This document shows positions 45,672-56,046 of a DNA stretch of 64,000 nt, piece after piece. Where the stretch lies: positions 248,001 to 312,000 of the forward strand of contig NZ_SELO01000002.1 of assembly GCF_004146235.1 (NCBI RefSeq), read 5' to 3'. Each line of letters begins with the position of its first letter. Position 1 is the first letter of the stretch. The notes under the pieces were generated by a model. That model saw only the letters and a program-made list of their open reading frames with translations, was not told the DNA's origin and did not search any database. The DNA is from Tropicimonas sp. IMCC6043. GTDB lineage: Bacteria; Pseudomonadota; Alphaproteobacteria; Rhodobacterales; Rhodobacteraceae. The position numbers and the translations under genes were made by a program.

Positions 45672-46445
45672 ATGGATCTCGCCGCCTTTTCCGCCGGTTT
45701 GCCAGCCGGCCTCTTTGCGCTGGCCTGTGCAATTACGGGCTTCGCCGCCTTCGTGAAGGGTGCGACCGGCTTCGCCATGCCGATGATCATGATCTCGGGG
45801 CTCGGATCGTTCCTCACGCCCGAGCTGGCGCTGGCCGCGCTGATCCTGCCGACGCTGGTCACCAACCTGATGCAGGCCTTCCGCGACGGGACGGCCGCGG
45901 CCTGGGCAGCCGTGAAGACCTGCCGGCTTTTCTTCGTTATGGGCGGGATCTTTCTCGTGCTGTCTGGACAGCTCGTGACCACGCTCGACCCGCGGTTGAT
46001 CTTCGCGATGATCGGCTTGCCGATCACCGGTTTCGGGCTGGCACAGCTGCTCGGATGGGTGCCGCGGATCCCACCGGACAGGCGGCGCCGGACCGAGGTG
46101 ATCCTGGGCTGCTGCTCGGGCGTTGTCGGCGGGATTTCCGGCGTCTGGGGCCCGCCGCTGGTCCTCTACCTCACCGCGCTCGGGACACCCAAGGCCGAAC
46201 AGGTCCGCATCCAGGGCGTGGCCTTCGGGCTGGCCGCTGTGCTTCTGGCGAGTACCCATCTGCAGACCGGCGTGTTGAATGCCGCGACCTTGCCCTTCTC
46301 GGCGGTGTTGCTGTTGCCCGCCCTGGCGGGGATGTTCCTCGGCCGCCTTGTGCATGACCGGCTCGACCAATCGACGTTTCGCAAGGCAACGCTGGTGGTG
46401 CTGATCGTGGCCGGGCTGAACCTGCTGCGGCGAGCGCTGACCTGA
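45672..46445 (+). CDS. TauE/SafE-family membrane permease
   Basis: Membrane protein of 257 residues with seven to eight helices. The family repeat is visible as GFAAFVKGATGFAMPMI and GCCSGVVGGISGVWGPPLVLYL. TauE/SafE proteins move sulfonates, sulfite or organic anions. It is divergent from mcd, with 150 bases between. The substrate is unknown. Confidence 0.87.
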   Translation: MDLAAFSAGLPAGLFALACAITGFAAFVKGATGFAMPMIMISGLGSFLTPELALAALILPTLVTNLMQAFRDGTAAAWAAVKTCRLFFVMGGIFLVLSGQLVTTLDPRLIFAMIGLPITGFGLAQLLGWVPRIPPDRRRRTEVILGCCSGVVGGISGVWGPPLVLYLTALGTPKAEQVRIQGVAFGLAAVLLASTHLQTGVLNAATLPFSAVLLLPALAGMFLGRLVHDRLDQSTFRKATLVVLIVAGLNLLRRALT

Positions 46446-46509
46446 TTTGGAAACGATCGCGGCGGGCCGCAACACATCCCGACAGAAGACACCGACATGA
46501 CGCCACCGC

Positions 46510-47598
46510 TCAGAGCGCGCCGATATCGTCACGCGCGACCGCCACCGACTTGACGATGGCAAAGCAGTTCTTTCCCGGCTCCAGCGCCAGCGCCTCGGCC
46601 GAGCGGCGCGTGACGCGGGCGAGCAGCAGGTCAGCGCCCGATTCCAGCTGCACCATGACGCCCGGCCCGTCTCCGCCACGCAGGGACCGGATGCGCGCAG
46701 GAAGGATATTGAGCGCGGAGATGGCCTCGGGCGGGGTGAGCGCAAGGATCACCTCATGCGCCGGGATGCGAATGCGCAGACCCGTTCCGGGCGCCGCGCC
46801 GACCCCCGGGAGCAGGAGATGTCCGGCAGAGGTGGCAAGCTCGGTCAGGCCATCTTCGTGGTGGCGCAGCACACGGGCCTCGATCACCGCACCTGCCTCG
46901 CGCGGACCGAGGGCGCGGGTCAGCGCCGGGTCGGCCAGCAGCTCGGCCACCGGCCCGCTGCGGTCGACATGCCCCTGCCGCAGGATGACGACCGACGTGG
47001 CGAGCCGGGCAACCTCGGCCACCGCGTGGCTGACATAGAGGATCGGCAGGCCGGAGGCGTCACGCAGCTTCTCCAGGTAGGGCAGGATCTCCTCCTTGCG
47101 GGCGGCGTCGAGCGCGGCGAGCGGTTCGTCGAGCAACAGCAGACGCGGTTGCGAGAGCAAGGCGCGGCCGATCGCGACGCGTTGCTTCTCGCCCCCCGAA
47201 AGCAGGGCCGGCGCGCGATCAAGCAGGTGGTCGATGCCGAGCATGGCGAGCAGGCGGGCCTCGCTGGCCGGGTCGCGCGGCGCTCCCGACATTCGGCGAC
47301 CATAGGCGAGGTTCTTCGCCACCGACATATGCGGGAAGAGGCGGCCATCCTGGAAGACATAGCCGATGCGGCGGCGATGCGGCGGCAGCCAATGGCCGGT
47401 GGCACTGTCCTGCAGGAGGTCGTCGCCGATTCGGATGCGCCCGCTGTCAGGGCGCAGGAGGCCCGCGACCGCCTGGACGATGGTGGTTTTGCCGGCACCG
47501 GAGGGGCCGAAAAGCGCGGTGACGCCGGAGGGCGTCTCGACATCGACGTCGAGGACGAAATCCTCGCGCGCGTGTCGGAGGGTGATTGCCAGGCTCAT
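46510..47598 (-). CDS. modC: Molybdate ABC transporter ATPase
   Basis: ATPase of 362 residues with Walker A GPSGAGKTT, signature LSGGEKQRVAIG and Walker B LLLDEPLAALDA, plus a C-terminal TOBE/MOP molybdate-binding domain (about residues 290-355). It imports molybdate with ModAB. The substrate serves molybdopterin enzymes such as the NapA encoded at 21639. Its start overlaps modB by four bases. Confidence 0.93.
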   Translation of the reverse strand: MSLAITLRHAREDFVLDVDVETPSGVTALFGPSGAGKTTIVQAVAGLLRPDSGRIRIGDDLLQDSATGHWLPPHRRRIGYVFQDGRLFPHMSVAKNLAYGRRMSGAPRDPASEARLLAMLGIDHLLDRAPALLSGGEKQRVAIGRALLSQPRLLLLDEPLAALDAARKEEILPYLEKLRDASGLPILYVSHAVAEVARLATSVVILRQGHVDRSGPVAELLADPALTRALGPREAGAVIEARVLRHHEDGLTELATSAGHLLLPGVGAAPGTGLRIRIPAHEVILALTPPEAISALNILPARIRSLRGGDGPGVMVQLESGADLLLARVTRRSAEALALEPGKNCFAIVKSVAVARDDIGAL

Positions 47599-48293
47599 GC
47601 GCCGGTCCTCCGCCGTGCCATGCGGCGGGCGAGAACCTCGGAGGCGACGAGCGCGCCCATGGCCACCGCGATGGAGATCAGCACAAGGCGGATCGCCGAA
47701 CCCTCCGCGCCGGGGACCTGGAGGAAGGCGTAGACGGCCGACGGCAGCGTCTGGGTGCGGCCGGGGATGTTAGAAACGAAGGTGATCGTAGCGCCGAATT
47801 CGCCCATCGCCTTGGCGAAGGCGAGAATGGCGCCGGCGAGGATGCCCGGCGCGGCGAGCGGAAGGGTGATGGTGAGGAAGACGCGCGCCCGGCAGGCGCC
47901 CAGCGTCGCGGCGGCCTCTTCGAGCCCCGGATCGACCGCCTCGATGGAAAGGCGGATGGCGCGGACCATCAGCGGGAAAGCCATGATCGCCGCCGCCAGC
48001 GCGGCGCCGGTCCAGTTGAAGGCGAGCGTGATGCCGAACACGTCGTGCAGGAAGGCGCCCGCCGGACCTCGACGGCCAAATGTCAGCAGCAGAAGGTAAC
48101 CGGTGACCACGGGTGGCAGGATCAGCGGCAGGTGCACGATACCGTTGACCAACTGCTTGCCGGGAAACTCGACGCGGGCCAGCAACCAGGCGATGGCGAT
48201 GCCCACCGGGAGGCTCAGCGCCACCGCCCAGAACGAGACCCTAAGCGAGAGAGCGACGGCGGCCCAGGCGTCCGGCGAAATGCCGAGTGTCAT
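47595..48293 (-). CDS. modB: Molybdate ABC transporter permease
   Basis: Membrane permease of 232 residues with about five helices and the EAA loop EAAATLGACRARVFLTITLPLA. It overlaps modA and modC by four bases each (ATGA), so the order modABC is translationally coupled. The start at 48293 follows GGGAGGA. Confidence 0.93.
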   Translation of the reverse strand: MTLGISPDAWAAVALSLRVSFWAVALSLPVGIAIAWLLARVEFPGKQLVNGIVHLPLILPPVVTGYLLLLTFGRRGPAGAFLHDVFGITLAFNWTGAALAAAIMAFPLMVRAIRLSIEAVDPGLEEAAATLGACRARVFLTITLPLAAPGILAGAILAFAKAMGEFGATITFVSNIPGRTQTLPSAVYAFLQVPGAEGSAIRLVLISIAVAMGALVASEVLARRMARRRTGA

Positions 48294-49060
48294 TCCTCCC
48301 CCCGCCCCGCGAGCCCGAACCCATGCGCGCGGAACACCGCGGCGGCCTCCGGCCCGGCAAGCCAGGCGGCGAAAGACCCGGCTTCCGGGGAGTGGCTCTC
48401 GGCCGGGATCGCCATCGGGTAGCGGATCGGCATGTGGGTTTCTTCCGGGAAGGTCCCGATCACCGTGACGCGCGGCTCGGCCATCGCATCGGTCGCGTAG
48501 ACGATCCCGAGCGGCGCCTCTCCCGAAGCCACCAGCGCGAGCGCGGCACGCACGTTGTCGGCCTGCGCCACCTGCGGCGCGACATCTTCCCACAGCCCGA
48601 GCGACATCAACGCTGCCTTGCCGTAGATGCCGGCGGGAACGGCCTCAACCAGCGCCATCGCGAGCCGGCCCTCGCCGAGCCTGCTGGCGATCGCATCCGG
48701 AGCGGTGAAGTCGAGCGGCGCGGCCTGAAGGTCATTGGCGATCAACACGAGGCGGTTCGACAACAGGTCCTGACGGCTGCCCGGACGAAGGAGCCCGTCG
48801 TCTTCCAGCCGGTCCATCCAGGTCTCGTTGGCAGAGAGAAACAGGTCCGCCGGGGCGCCGGCCTCGATCTGCCGGGCCAAAGTCGAGCTTCCGGCAAAGG
48901 ACAGGGTCACGCGATGCCCGGTCTGGCTTTCCCAGGCGGACGCAGCCTCTTGCAGTGCCTCTGTCAGACTCGCTGCCGCGAAGATAAGAAGGTCCTCCGC
49001 GCGGGCAGGCGCGGCGGACATGACCAATGCCAGAAGGGCTACCTTCGGGAAGTGTTTCAT
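48290..49060 (-). CDS. modA: Molybdate-binding protein
   Basis: Periplasmic receptor of 256 residues. A signal peptide ends at AAPARA before EDLLIFAAASLTEAL, the ModA start that contributes anion-binding Ser residues. FAGSSTLARQIEAGAPADLFLSA is also typical. It is the first gene of modABC. No molybdate-responsive ModE gene or ModE box was recognised. Confidence 0.93.
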   Translation of the reverse strand: MKHFPKVALLALVMSAAPARAEDLLIFAAASLTEALQEAASAWESQTGHRVTLSFAGSSTLARQIEAGAPADLFLSANETWMDRLEDDGLLRPGSRQDLLSNRLVLIANDLQAAPLDFTAPDAIASRLGEGRLAMALVEAVPAGIYGKAALMSLGLWEDVAPQVAQADNVRAALALVASGEAPLGIVYATDAMAEPRVTVIGTFPEETHMPIRYPMAIPAESHSPEAGSFAAWLAGPEAAAVFRAHGFGLAGRGEE

Positions 49061-49132
49061 GCGCCGGGCCTCCGTTTCGTCGGGCCAATCTTGGTCCGCG
49101 GCGCGTCCGGGAACAAGCCCTCCGGAAACCGA

Positions 49133-49157
49133 ACGGCCCGGGAGTGTCCCGGGCCGT
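49133..49157 (-). terminator. Probable pckA terminator
   Basis: A perfect 11-base-pair stem (ACGGCCCGGGA/TCCCGGGCCGT, loop CAC) 24 bases after the pckA stop. Reading the minus strand, the stem is followed by TTCGGTTT, a weak uridine tail. It separates pckA from modA. Confidence 0.7.
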
Positions 49158-49180
49158 CAAAAAGGCATGCTGTCAAGAGC

Positions 49181-50779
49181 TTAGCCGATGGAGACCGCTT
49201 TGACCTCGTTGTCGACATAGGGCAGGTACTGCTCGAAGTTGGCCTTGAACATCGCAACCAGCTTCTTGGCCTGCTCGTCGTAGGCGGACTTGTCCTTCCA
49301 GGTGTCGCGCGGGTGCAGCAGGTCGGTTTCGATCCCGGGCACCTCGACCGGCACTTCGAAGCCGAAATACGGATCCTCCTGGAAGGCGACGGTCTTGAGC
49401 GTGCCGTTGAGGGCCGCCGACAGCAACCCACGGGTGGCCTTGATGGGCATCCGCGAGCCAGTGCCGTAGGCGCCGCCAGACCAGCCGGTGTTGACCAGCC
49501 AGCAGGTCGCGTGGTGATTGGCGATTTGCTCCATCAGCAAGTTGCCGTAGACCTCCGGGCGCCGCGGCATGAAGGGCGCGCCGAAGCAGGTCGAGAAGGT
49601 CGGCTGCGGCTCGGTCACGCCGCGCTCCGTGCCTGCCACCTTGGAAGTGAAGCCCGACAGGAAGTGATACATCGCCTGAGCCGGCGACAGTTTCGCGATC
49701 GGCGGAAGAACGCCGAAGGCGTCGCAGGTCAGCATGATGACGTTCCTCGGGTGGCCCGCCACACCCGTCGCCGAGGCGTTGTCGATGTAGAACAGCGGAT
49801 AGGCGCAGCGCATGTTCGGCGTCAGGCTGTCGTCATCGAAATCGAGCTTCAGCGAGTCCTCGTCATAGACCATGTTCTCGATCACAGTGCCGAACATCGA
49901 CGTTGTGGCGAAGATTTCCGGCTCGGCATCCGGCGAGAGGTTGATGGTCTTGGCGTAGCAGCCGCCCTCGAAGTTGAACACGCCCTTGCTGTCCCAGCCG
50001 TGCTCGTCGTCGCCGATCAGCACGCGGTTCGGGTCGGCCGAGAGCGTCGTCTTGCCGGTGCCCGAGAGACCGAAGAACACGGCTGTCTCGCTGGTATCGC
50101 CCGGTGCGTGGTTGGCCGAGCAGTGCATGGCCATCACGCCTTTTTCGGGCAGAAGGTAGTTGAGCGTCGTGAAAACGGATTTCTTGTTCTCGCCGGCATA
50201 TTCCGTGCCGCCGATCAGGATCAGTTTTTCCTTCAGGTTCAGCGCGATGACTGTCTCGGAGCGGCAGTTGTGGCGCTCGGGGTCGGCCTTGAAGGACGGG
50301 CTATTGATGACGGTCAGCCCCGGAACGAAGCTGTCGAGCTCGACGCGGGCCGGACGGCGCAGCATGTGGCGCATGAAGATGCCATGCCAGGCGAACTCGG
50401 TCACCATCCGCACGTTCAGCCTGTGCTCCTTGTCCGCGTTGGCATAGAGATCCTCGACGTAGAACTCCTTGCCCTTCATATGCTCCAGCATGTCGGCCTT
50501 GAGGTTGGCGAAACCCTCTTCCGACATCGCCGTGTTGTTTTCCCACCAGATGGTGTCCTCGGTCACGTCGTCGCGAACGACATGCTTGTCCTTGGGCGAG
50601 CGGCCGGTGAACTTGCCGGTGCTGACCAGCATGGTGCCGCCCAACCCGATGTGGCCTTCGCCGCTCTGGAGCGCCTTCTCCATCAACTGCGAGACGAGGA
50701 GGTTGTAGTGAACATTCCCCAGTCCGGTGATGCCTTGATCTTCCAGGCGCATAGCCGGGTTAACACGTCCATTGTTCAT
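49181..50779 (-). CDS. pckA: Phosphoenolpyruvate carboxykinase (ATP)
   Basis: Gluconeogenic enzyme of 532 residues making PEP from oxaloacetate and ATP. Kinase-1 motif [14 protein letters not shown] and kinase-2 GDDEHGW mark the ATP family, with [11 protein letters not shown] at the N-terminus. The start [16 protein letters not shown] follows GGAGCGAACAG. In many alphaproteobacteria pckA lies directly next to chvI; here a second carboxykinase gene sits between them. Confidence 0.96.
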   Translation of the reverse strand: MNNGRVNPAMRLEDQGITGLGNVHYNLLVSQLMEKALQSGEGHIGLGGTMLVSTGKFTGRSPKDKHVVRDDVTEDTIWWENNTAMSEEGFANLKADMLEHMKGKEFYVEDLYANADKEHRLNVRMVTEFAWHGIFMRHMLRRPARVELDSFVPGLTVINSPSFKADPERHNCRSETVIALNLKEKLILIGGTEYAGENKKSVFTTLNYLLPEKGVMAMHCSANHAPGDTSETAVFFGLSGTGKTTLSADPNRVLIGDDEHGWDSKGVFNFEGGCYAKTINLSPDAEPEIFATTSMFGTVIENMVYDEDSLKLDFDDDSLTPNMRCAYPLFYIDNASATGVAGHPRNVIMLTCDAFGVLPPIAKLSPAQAMYHFLSGFTSKVAGTERGVTEPQPTFSTCFGAPFMPRRPEVYGNLLMEQIANHHATCWLVNTGWSGGAYGTGSRMPIKATRGLLSAALNGTLKTVAFQEDPYFGFEVPVEVPGIETDLLHPRDTWKDKSAYDEQAKKLVAMFKANFEQYLPYVDNEVKAVSIG

Positions 50780-50910
50780 CTGTTCGCTCCTAGCAGCCGC
50801 CCGTGCGGCCAATAAAATTTCCGTCGTCTGGTATCCGGCACCTTCCGGCCGTCTCGTCTGGGTCGTGCGCCGTCCCTTGCGTCGCGTTTGGTCCGATCTG
50901 TCGTCGCTGC

Positions 50911-50940
50911 GAAAAAGGGAGGGGCGGCCGAGGCCGCCCC
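50911..50940 (-). terminator. pckG rho-independent terminator
   Basis: Perfect 9-base-pair stem (GGGGCGGCC/GGCCGCCCC, two-base loop) 20 bases after the pckG stop, followed on the minus strand by TCCCTTTTTC. It indicates that pckG and pckA are transcribed separately. Confidence 0.82.
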
Positions 50941-50959
50941 CTGAATTGAGTGCGTCGGG

Positions 50960-52792
50960 TCAGCGCGGGGGCGCCAGTTCCCACTGGTCGGGAGAGCGCC
51001 ACAGCCGCGAGCGCAGAAGTTCACGCTCGAAGATGAACTCCTTAGGCAGCCGGTCGAAGAACTTGTCGAACTGCTCTTCGTGGGCATGCGCTTCCTTGCC
51101 GCCCGCTTCGCGGCCGACTTCCATCAGCTCGTAGAACTTCTCGGCAGGGAAATCGAGCCCGGCCCATTCGAGGTCCTCGTGCCGCGGCATCCAGCCGATC
51201 GGGCTTTCGACGGCATATCCACGGCCATGGACGCGGTCGACGATCCACTTCAGAACGCGCATGTTCTCGCCGAAGCCCGGCCAGATGAACTTGCCGTTTT
51301 CGTCCTTGCGGAACCAGTTCACGCGGAAGATCCGCGGCGGGTTCGACACACGCCGGCCGATGTTCAGCCAGTGCCCGAAATAGTCCGCCATGTTGTAACC
51401 GCAGAAGGGCAGCATCGCCATCGGATCGCGGCGCATCGAGGTCACGCCGATCGCCGCAGCGGTGGCTTCGGAGCCCATCGTGGCCGCGAGGTAGACGCCG
51501 TGGCTCCAGTTGAAGGACTGGAACACCAGCGGCATGTCCTTGCTCATCCGGCCGCCGAAGACGAAGCCGGCCACCGGCACACCGGCCGGGTCTTCCCAAG
51601 CGTCGTCGATGGAGGGGCAGTTCGCCGCCGGCGCCGTGAAACGCGCGTTCGGGTGCGCTGCCGGCGTATCGCTGTCAGGCGTCCAGTCGTTGCCTTTCCA
51701 GTCGATGAGATGGGCCGGAGCTTCCTTGGTCATGCCTTCCCACCAGATGTCGCCATCGTCAGTGAGCGCGCAGTTGGTGTAGATGACGTCCTTCTTAATC
51801 GTCTCCACCGCGATCGGGTTCGATCCCTCGTTCGTGCCGGGGGCAACGCCGAAGAAGCCGGCCTCGGGGTTGATCGCACGCAGCACACCATCCGGACCCT
51901 TCTTGATCCAGGCGATGTCGTCGCCGACCGTGCTGACCTTCCAGCCTTCAAAGCCCTTCGGCGGCAGAAGCATGGCAAGGTTAGTCTTGCCGCAGGCGCT
52001 CGGGAAGGCGGCGGCGAGATAGGTCTTCTCGCCCTCGGGCGACTCGATGCCCATGATCAGCATGTGCTCGGCCATCCAGCCTTCGTCGCGCGCCATCACC
52101 GAGGCGATACGCAGCGCCAGGCACTTCTTGCCGAGCAGCGCGTTGCCGCCGTAGCCCGAACCATAGGACCAGATCTCGTAGGTCTCCGGGAAGTGCACGA
52201 TGTATTTCTTCTGGATGTCGCTTTCGCAGGGCCAGGGAACATCTTCCTCGCCCGGCTCGAGCGGTGCGCCGACCGAGTGCAGGCAGGGGATGTAGTCGCC
52301 ATCCGCGCCGAGCGAGTCCAGGACCGCCTGACCCATGCGGGTCATGATGCGCATGTTGGTGACGACGTAGGGGCTGTCGGTGATCTGCACGCCGATCTTG
52401 GCGATCGGCGATCCGATTGGACCCATGGAGAACGGGATGACATACATCGTCCGGCCCTTCATGGAGCCGTCGAACAAGCCGGTCAGGGTTTCCCGCATCT
52501 CGGCCGGCGGCGCCCAGTTGTTGGTGGGACCGGCATCGTCCTTGTTGTTCGAGCAGATGAAGGTGCGATCCTCGACCCGGCCGACGTCGGAGGGGTGCGA
52601 GCGGGCGAGGTAGCTGTTCGGGCGTTTTTCCGGGTTGAGGCGGATGAAGGTTCCGGCATCCACCATCTCCTGGCAGAGCCGGTCGTATTCTTCCTGGGAT
52701 CCGTCACACCACACGACCTGGTCGGGCTTGCAGAGGGCCTGCATCTTTTCAACCCATTCGATCAGCCGGGTATTGGTGGTTGGAGTTTCCAT
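50960..52792 (-). CDS. pckG: Phosphoenolpyruvate carboxykinase (GTP)
   Basis: GTP-type carboxykinase of 610 residues, unrelated in sequence motifs to the ATP enzyme next door. The P-loop holds [13 protein letters not shown], with the reactive cysteine of GTP enzymes, and kinase-2-like [13 protein letters not shown]. The C-terminal [25 protein letters not shown] is typical. A strong GGAGGAAAGC ribosome site precedes the ATG at 52792. It is divergent from chvI. Two PEP carboxykinases of different nucleotide type side by side is unusual and suggests acquisition. Confidence 0.96.
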   Translation of the reverse strand: METPTTNTRLIEWVEKMQALCKPDQVVWCDGSQEEYDRLCQEMVDAGTFIRLNPEKRPNSYLARSHPSDVGRVEDRTFICSNNKDDAGPTNNWAPPAEMRETLTGLFDGSMKGRTMYVIPFSMGPIGSPIAKIGVQITDSPYVVTNMRIMTRMGQAVLDSLGADGDYIPCLHSVGAPLEPGEEDVPWPCESDIQKKYIVHFPETYEIWSYGSGYGGNALLGKKCLALRIASVMARDEGWMAEHMLIMGIESPEGEKTYLAAAFPSACGKTNLAMLLPPKGFEGWKVSTVGDDIAWIKKGPDGVLRAINPEAGFFGVAPGTNEGSNPIAVETIKKDVIYTNCALTDDGDIWWEGMTKEAPAHLIDWKGNDWTPDSDTPAAHPNARFTAPAANCPSIDDAWEDPAGVPVAGFVFGGRMSKDMPLVFQSFNWSHGVYLAATMGSEATAAAIGVTSMRRDPMAMLPFCGYNMADYFGHWLNIGRRVSNPPRIFRVNWFRKDENGKFIWPGFGENMRVLKWIVDRVHGRGYAVESPIGWMPRHEDLEWAGLDFPAEKFYELMEVGREAGGKEAHAHEEQFDKFFDRLPKEFIFERELLRSRLWRSPDQWELAPPR

Positions 52793-53183
52793 GCTTTCCT
52801 CCTGAGGATTGCTGTAACGTTGCGGGGGCGGGCTCCGAGAAGTGACCCTTTGCGCATTGACGCTGACTTCATCGGAGAAGTTTACGTGGCGCCCGTATAC
52901 CACCTGCAGATCGCTTTTGAAGCGTCGCCACACGCGTTTGTTAGCGCTACAATGTCGCTGTTTCCTAAGCTGAATACCCGACTTGCGGCGCGATCATGAC
53001 CTGTACGCGACGGTGTACCGGGGCGCCGCTCCGATATGTGATGCAAATTAGCCATTCCTTTCCGAAATGGCGCTTGCATGGGCCGGGGATCGGCGCGCGA
53101 TTCGCATTGGCAGTTGATTCCGGCACACGGAAGCGGGAAAATACGCTAAAATCAGAAGAACGTGCAGTATGAGGGATTGGAGC
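52793..53183. other. Divergent promoter region between pckG and chvI
   Basis: About 390 bases that must hold promoters for pckG (minus) and the chvI operon (plus). It is less GC-rich than its surroundings. No named operator was recognised and no coding frame is supported. Confidence 0.5.
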
Positions 53184-53885
53184 ATGTCGCGCATTGCGCT
53201 TGTGGACGACGACAGGAACATCCTCACGTCGGTTTCGATGACACTGGAAGCCGAAGGATTCGAAGTCGAAACCTATAATGACGGCCAGTCGGCACTGGAC
53301 GCCTTCAACCGGCGCCTGCCGGACATGGCGGTGCTCGACATCAAGATGCCGAGGATGGACGGGATGGACCTGCTGCAGCGGCTGCGCCAGAAGACGTCGA
53401 TGCCGGTCATTTTCCTGACCTCCAAGGACGACGAGATCGACGAGGTGCTCGGCTTGCGCATGGGCGCGGACGACTACGTGAAGAAGCCTTTCTCGCAGCG
53501 GCTCCTAGTGGAGCGGATCCGGGCGCTGCTGCGCCGCCAGGAAGCGCTCAACGCCGACGAGGCGGGCGAGTCCGAGGTCGCCCAGGTGCTGACTCGCGGC
53601 GAGCTGACGATGGACCCGCTGCGTCACGCGGTAACATGGAAGGGCATGGACGTCTCCTTGACGGTCACTGAGTTCCTGCTGCTGCAGGCGCTCGCGCAGC
53701 GGCCCGGCTTCGTCAAGAGCCGCGACCAGCTGATGGACGTGGCCTATGACGATCAGGTTTACGTCGATGACCGGACGATCGACAGCCACATCAAGCGCCT
53801 GCGCAAGAAGATGCGGAGCGTCGACTCGGAATTCTCGGCGATCGAAACGCTCTATGGCATCGGGTACCGGTATAACGAGGAATAG
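53184..53885 (+). CDS. chvI: Two-component response regulator ChvI
   Basis: OmpR/PhoB-type regulator of 233 residues. The receiver (about 1-115) has the acidic pair in LVDDD, phospho-acceptor Asp52 in MAVLDIKMP, Thr in FLTSKDDE and Lys in YVKKPF. The C-terminal winged helix ends [12 protein letters not shown]. It controls envelope, acid and carbon responses in rhizobia and relatives. The start at 53184 follows GAGGGATTGG. It forms an operon with chvG. Confidence 0.92.
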   Translation: MSRIALVDDDRNILTSVSMTLEAEGFEVETYNDGQSALDAFNRRLPDMAVLDIKMPRMDGMDLLQRLRQKTSMPVIFLTSKDDEIDEVLGLRMGADDYVKKPFSQRLLVERIRALLRRQEALNADEAGESEVAQVLTRGELTMDPLRHAVTWKGMDVSLTVTEFLLLQALAQRPGFVKSRDQLMDVAYDDQVYVDDRTIDSHIKRLRKKMRSVDSEFSAIETLYGIGYRYNEE

Positions 53886-53913
53886 CGGCGCGACCGGGAA
53901 AGGTGCGGGCGAC

Positions 53914-55596
53914 ATGCGCGACACCAGGCACGAGGCGGAGTCCGGGGTTGTCCTGGGCGAGGACTGGGTCGCCCCGGATCGCTCGGACGCGGACATGCGC
54001 GCGCGGCGCCAGGACCGCGGCTATCTCAACCTCAACCGGTCGCCGCTGGCGCGCAAGATCATCACGTTCAACCTGATCGGGTTGCTCATCCTCGTCGGCG
54101 GGGTCTTCTATCTCAACCCTTTCCGCGACAGTATTGCCACGCAGCGGGTCGCCGGCCTCCAAACGGAGGCGATGCTGATTGCCGATTTCTTCGAGGCACA
54201 GCTCCCCGCCAACGCGCCGGTGAGCCTCCGGGGCGGTGACGGGATCGACCCCCAGGGAATCCTCGACACTCTGACACTGACCCGCGGCGTGACCGTCTTC
54301 GTCTATGATGAAGAGGGCCGTCAGGTGGCGCGCAAATCGGCGCCGAAGGTTCAGCTGACGCCGGGAGAGAGCTCCACCGTCATCACCGATTTCCTGAATG
54401 CCATCTGGGTCGGCACTTCGAAGCTGCTCACGCCCATGCCGAATGAGCCCGAAGGAACCACCGGGGAAGAACTCGCGCACACGCTCGCCGGAGCCGGCCT
54501 GCGCAGCGAGACGGCCGTTCTTGCAGGCACGACCGCGGAGGGCGAGACGCTCTTTGCGGTGGCCTCGCCGATCCGTGCCGGCGTGCGGGATGTCGGCATG
54601 GTCGCAATGTCCTCGCTCCCCGGCGAGGTGGACCGGCTTGTGCGCAAGGAGCGCGAGCAAGTATTGCAGATGTTCGTCATCGCGATCCTCGTCTCCATCG
54701 GCCTCAGTCTTCTGCTCGCCTCGACCATCGCCAACCCGCTCTCCGATCTTGCCACGGCGGCCGAGATCGGCCGCGATCGCAACGCGCGCAAAATGACACC
54801 CGGCCGGGTCCGCATCCCGGATCTGTCGGGCCGTCCCGACGAGATCGGCCGCCTGTCCAACGCGCTGCGCGGCATGGTGGCGGCGCTCTATGACCGGATC
54901 GACGCCAACGAGCAGTTCGCCGCCGACGTGGCGCATGAGATCAAGAACCCGCTGGCCTCGCTCCGCTCCGCCGTCGGTACCATGCGGGTGGCCAAGCGCG
55001 AGGACCAGCGCGAGAAGCTGCTCGACGTGATCGACCATGATGTGCGCCGGCTCGACAGGCTCGTGAGCGACATCTCCAACGCCTCGCGGCTGGATTCGGA
55101 ACTGGTCAAGGAGGAGGAGGAGCGGTTCGACCTTGTGAAGATGCTGACGAACCTTACCGACTACCTCGCGCAGGATGCCGGGGAGAAAGGTGTCGAGTTC
55201 ATCACGGACCTGCCCCGGCAGCCGATCGAGATCCTCGGCCTCGAGGCGCGCCTCGCGCAGGTCTTCGTCAACCTCATCACCAACGCAATCAGCTTCTGCG
55301 AAGACGGCGACGCGGTGCGCGTCTGGGTCCGCAAGCGCGAGAACAGGGTGCTTGTCGTCTGCGAGGATACCGGCCCCGGGATCCCCGAACAGGCGCTCAC
55401 CAAGATCTTCAATCGCTTCTATTCCGAGCGCCCGCCGGGGCAGTTCGGCAACCATTCGGGGCTTGGCCTCGCGATCTCGAAGCAGATCGTTGAGGCGCAT
55501 GGCGGCGTGATCTGGGCCGAGAACATCCGGCCGACCGACGCCGATATCGCCTCAGAACCGCTCGGCGCGCGCTTCGTCGTCGGCCTTCCGGTCTGA
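53914..55596 (+). CDS. chvG: Two-component sensor histidine kinase ChvG
   Basis: Membrane kinase of 560 residues. A cytoplasmic N-terminus is followed by helix 1 ([19 protein letters not shown], about 49-67), a periplasmic sensor domain, helix 2 (about 250-270), HAMP, the H box [18 protein letters not shown] with His341, and an HATPase with N box [12 protein letters not shown] and G boxes EDTGPGIP and GLGLAISK. It phosphorylates ChvI and in Agrobacterium senses acidity. In this order the operon continues into hprK. Confidence 0.93.
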   Translation: MRDTRHEAESGVVLGEDWVAPDRSDADMRARRQDRGYLNLNRSPLARKIITFNLIGLLILVGGVFYLNPFRDSIATQRVAGLQTEAMLIADFFEAQLPANAPVSLRGGDGIDPQGILDTLTLTRGVTVFVYDEEGRQVARKSAPKVQLTPGESSTVITDFLNAIWVGTSKLLTPMPNEPEGTTGEELAHTLAGAGLRSETAVLAGTTAEGETLFAVASPIRAGVRDVGMVAMSSLPGEVDRLVRKEREQVLQMFVIAILVSIGLSLLLASTIANPLSDLATAAEIGRDRNARKMTPGRVRIPDLSGRPDEIGRLSNALRGMVAALYDRIDANEQFAADVAHEIKNPLASLRSAVGTMRVAKREDQREKLLDVIDHDVRRLDRLVSDISNASRLDSELVKEEEERFDLVKMLTNLTDYLAQDAGEKGVEFITDLPRQPIEILGLEARLAQVFVNLITNAISFCEDGDAVRVWVRKRENRVLVVCEDTGPGIPEQALTKIFNRFYSERPPGQFGNHSGLGLAISKQIVEAHGGVIWAENIRPTDADIASEPLGARFVVGLPV

Positions 55597-55599
55597 GCC

Positions 55600-56046
55600 A
55601 TGAGCGCGCCGGGACCCGGCGGAGATGCCGCCACGCGCCTCAACGCCTCCGCAGTCGCCCTCGACAGGCGTGCATTGCTGATCCTCGGCCCCTCGGGCTC
55701 GGGCAAATCGGCGCTCGCGCTCGACCTCATGGCGCTCGGCGCCGAACTGCTCGCCGACGACCAGGTTCTGCTGTCGCTCGAACGCGGGCACCTCGTCGCC
55801 CGATCGCATCCGAACATCGCCGGCCGGATCGAGGCCCGCCACCTCGGGATCCTGCGCCTGCCCTACTGCGAGAGCGCCGAAGTTGTGCTGGCCGTCGACC
55901 TCGGCCAGATCGAGACGCACCGCCTCCCGCCGCACCGCTCGATCGACGTCCTTGGCCAAAAGGTCACCTTGCTGCACCGCCCCCCCGCAGGGAATCCGGC
56001 ATCTGCCATCCTTCACTGCCTTCGCCACGGGCGGGACACGCCATGA
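55600..56046 (+). CDS. hprK: HPr kinase/phosphorylase, short alphaproteobacterial form
   Basis: Protein of 148 residues, about half of the Gram-positive HprK/P, keeping only the catalytic C-terminal domain. The P-loop is GPSGSGKS (30-37). The acidic motif LLADDQVLL and the later [16 protein letters not shown] follow, the latter corresponding to the HprK signature. It phosphorylates HPr on a serine. The stop overlaps the rapZ start. Confidence 0.9.
   Translation: MSAPGPGGDAATRLNASAVALDRRALLILGPSGSGKSALALDLMALGAELLADDQVLLSLERGHLVARSHPNIAGRIEARHLGILRLPYCESAEVVLAVDLGQIETHRLPPHRSIDVLGQKVTLLHRPPAGNPASAILHCLRHGRDTP

Noticed and set aside
48287-50815. Plus-strand frame of 842 codons across modA and pckA
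   Set aside because: Antisense shadow of two fully supported genes; no recognisable domain.
51080-52999. Plus-strand frame of 639 codons antisense to pckG
   Set aside because: Shadow frame over a gene with intact PEPCK motifs.
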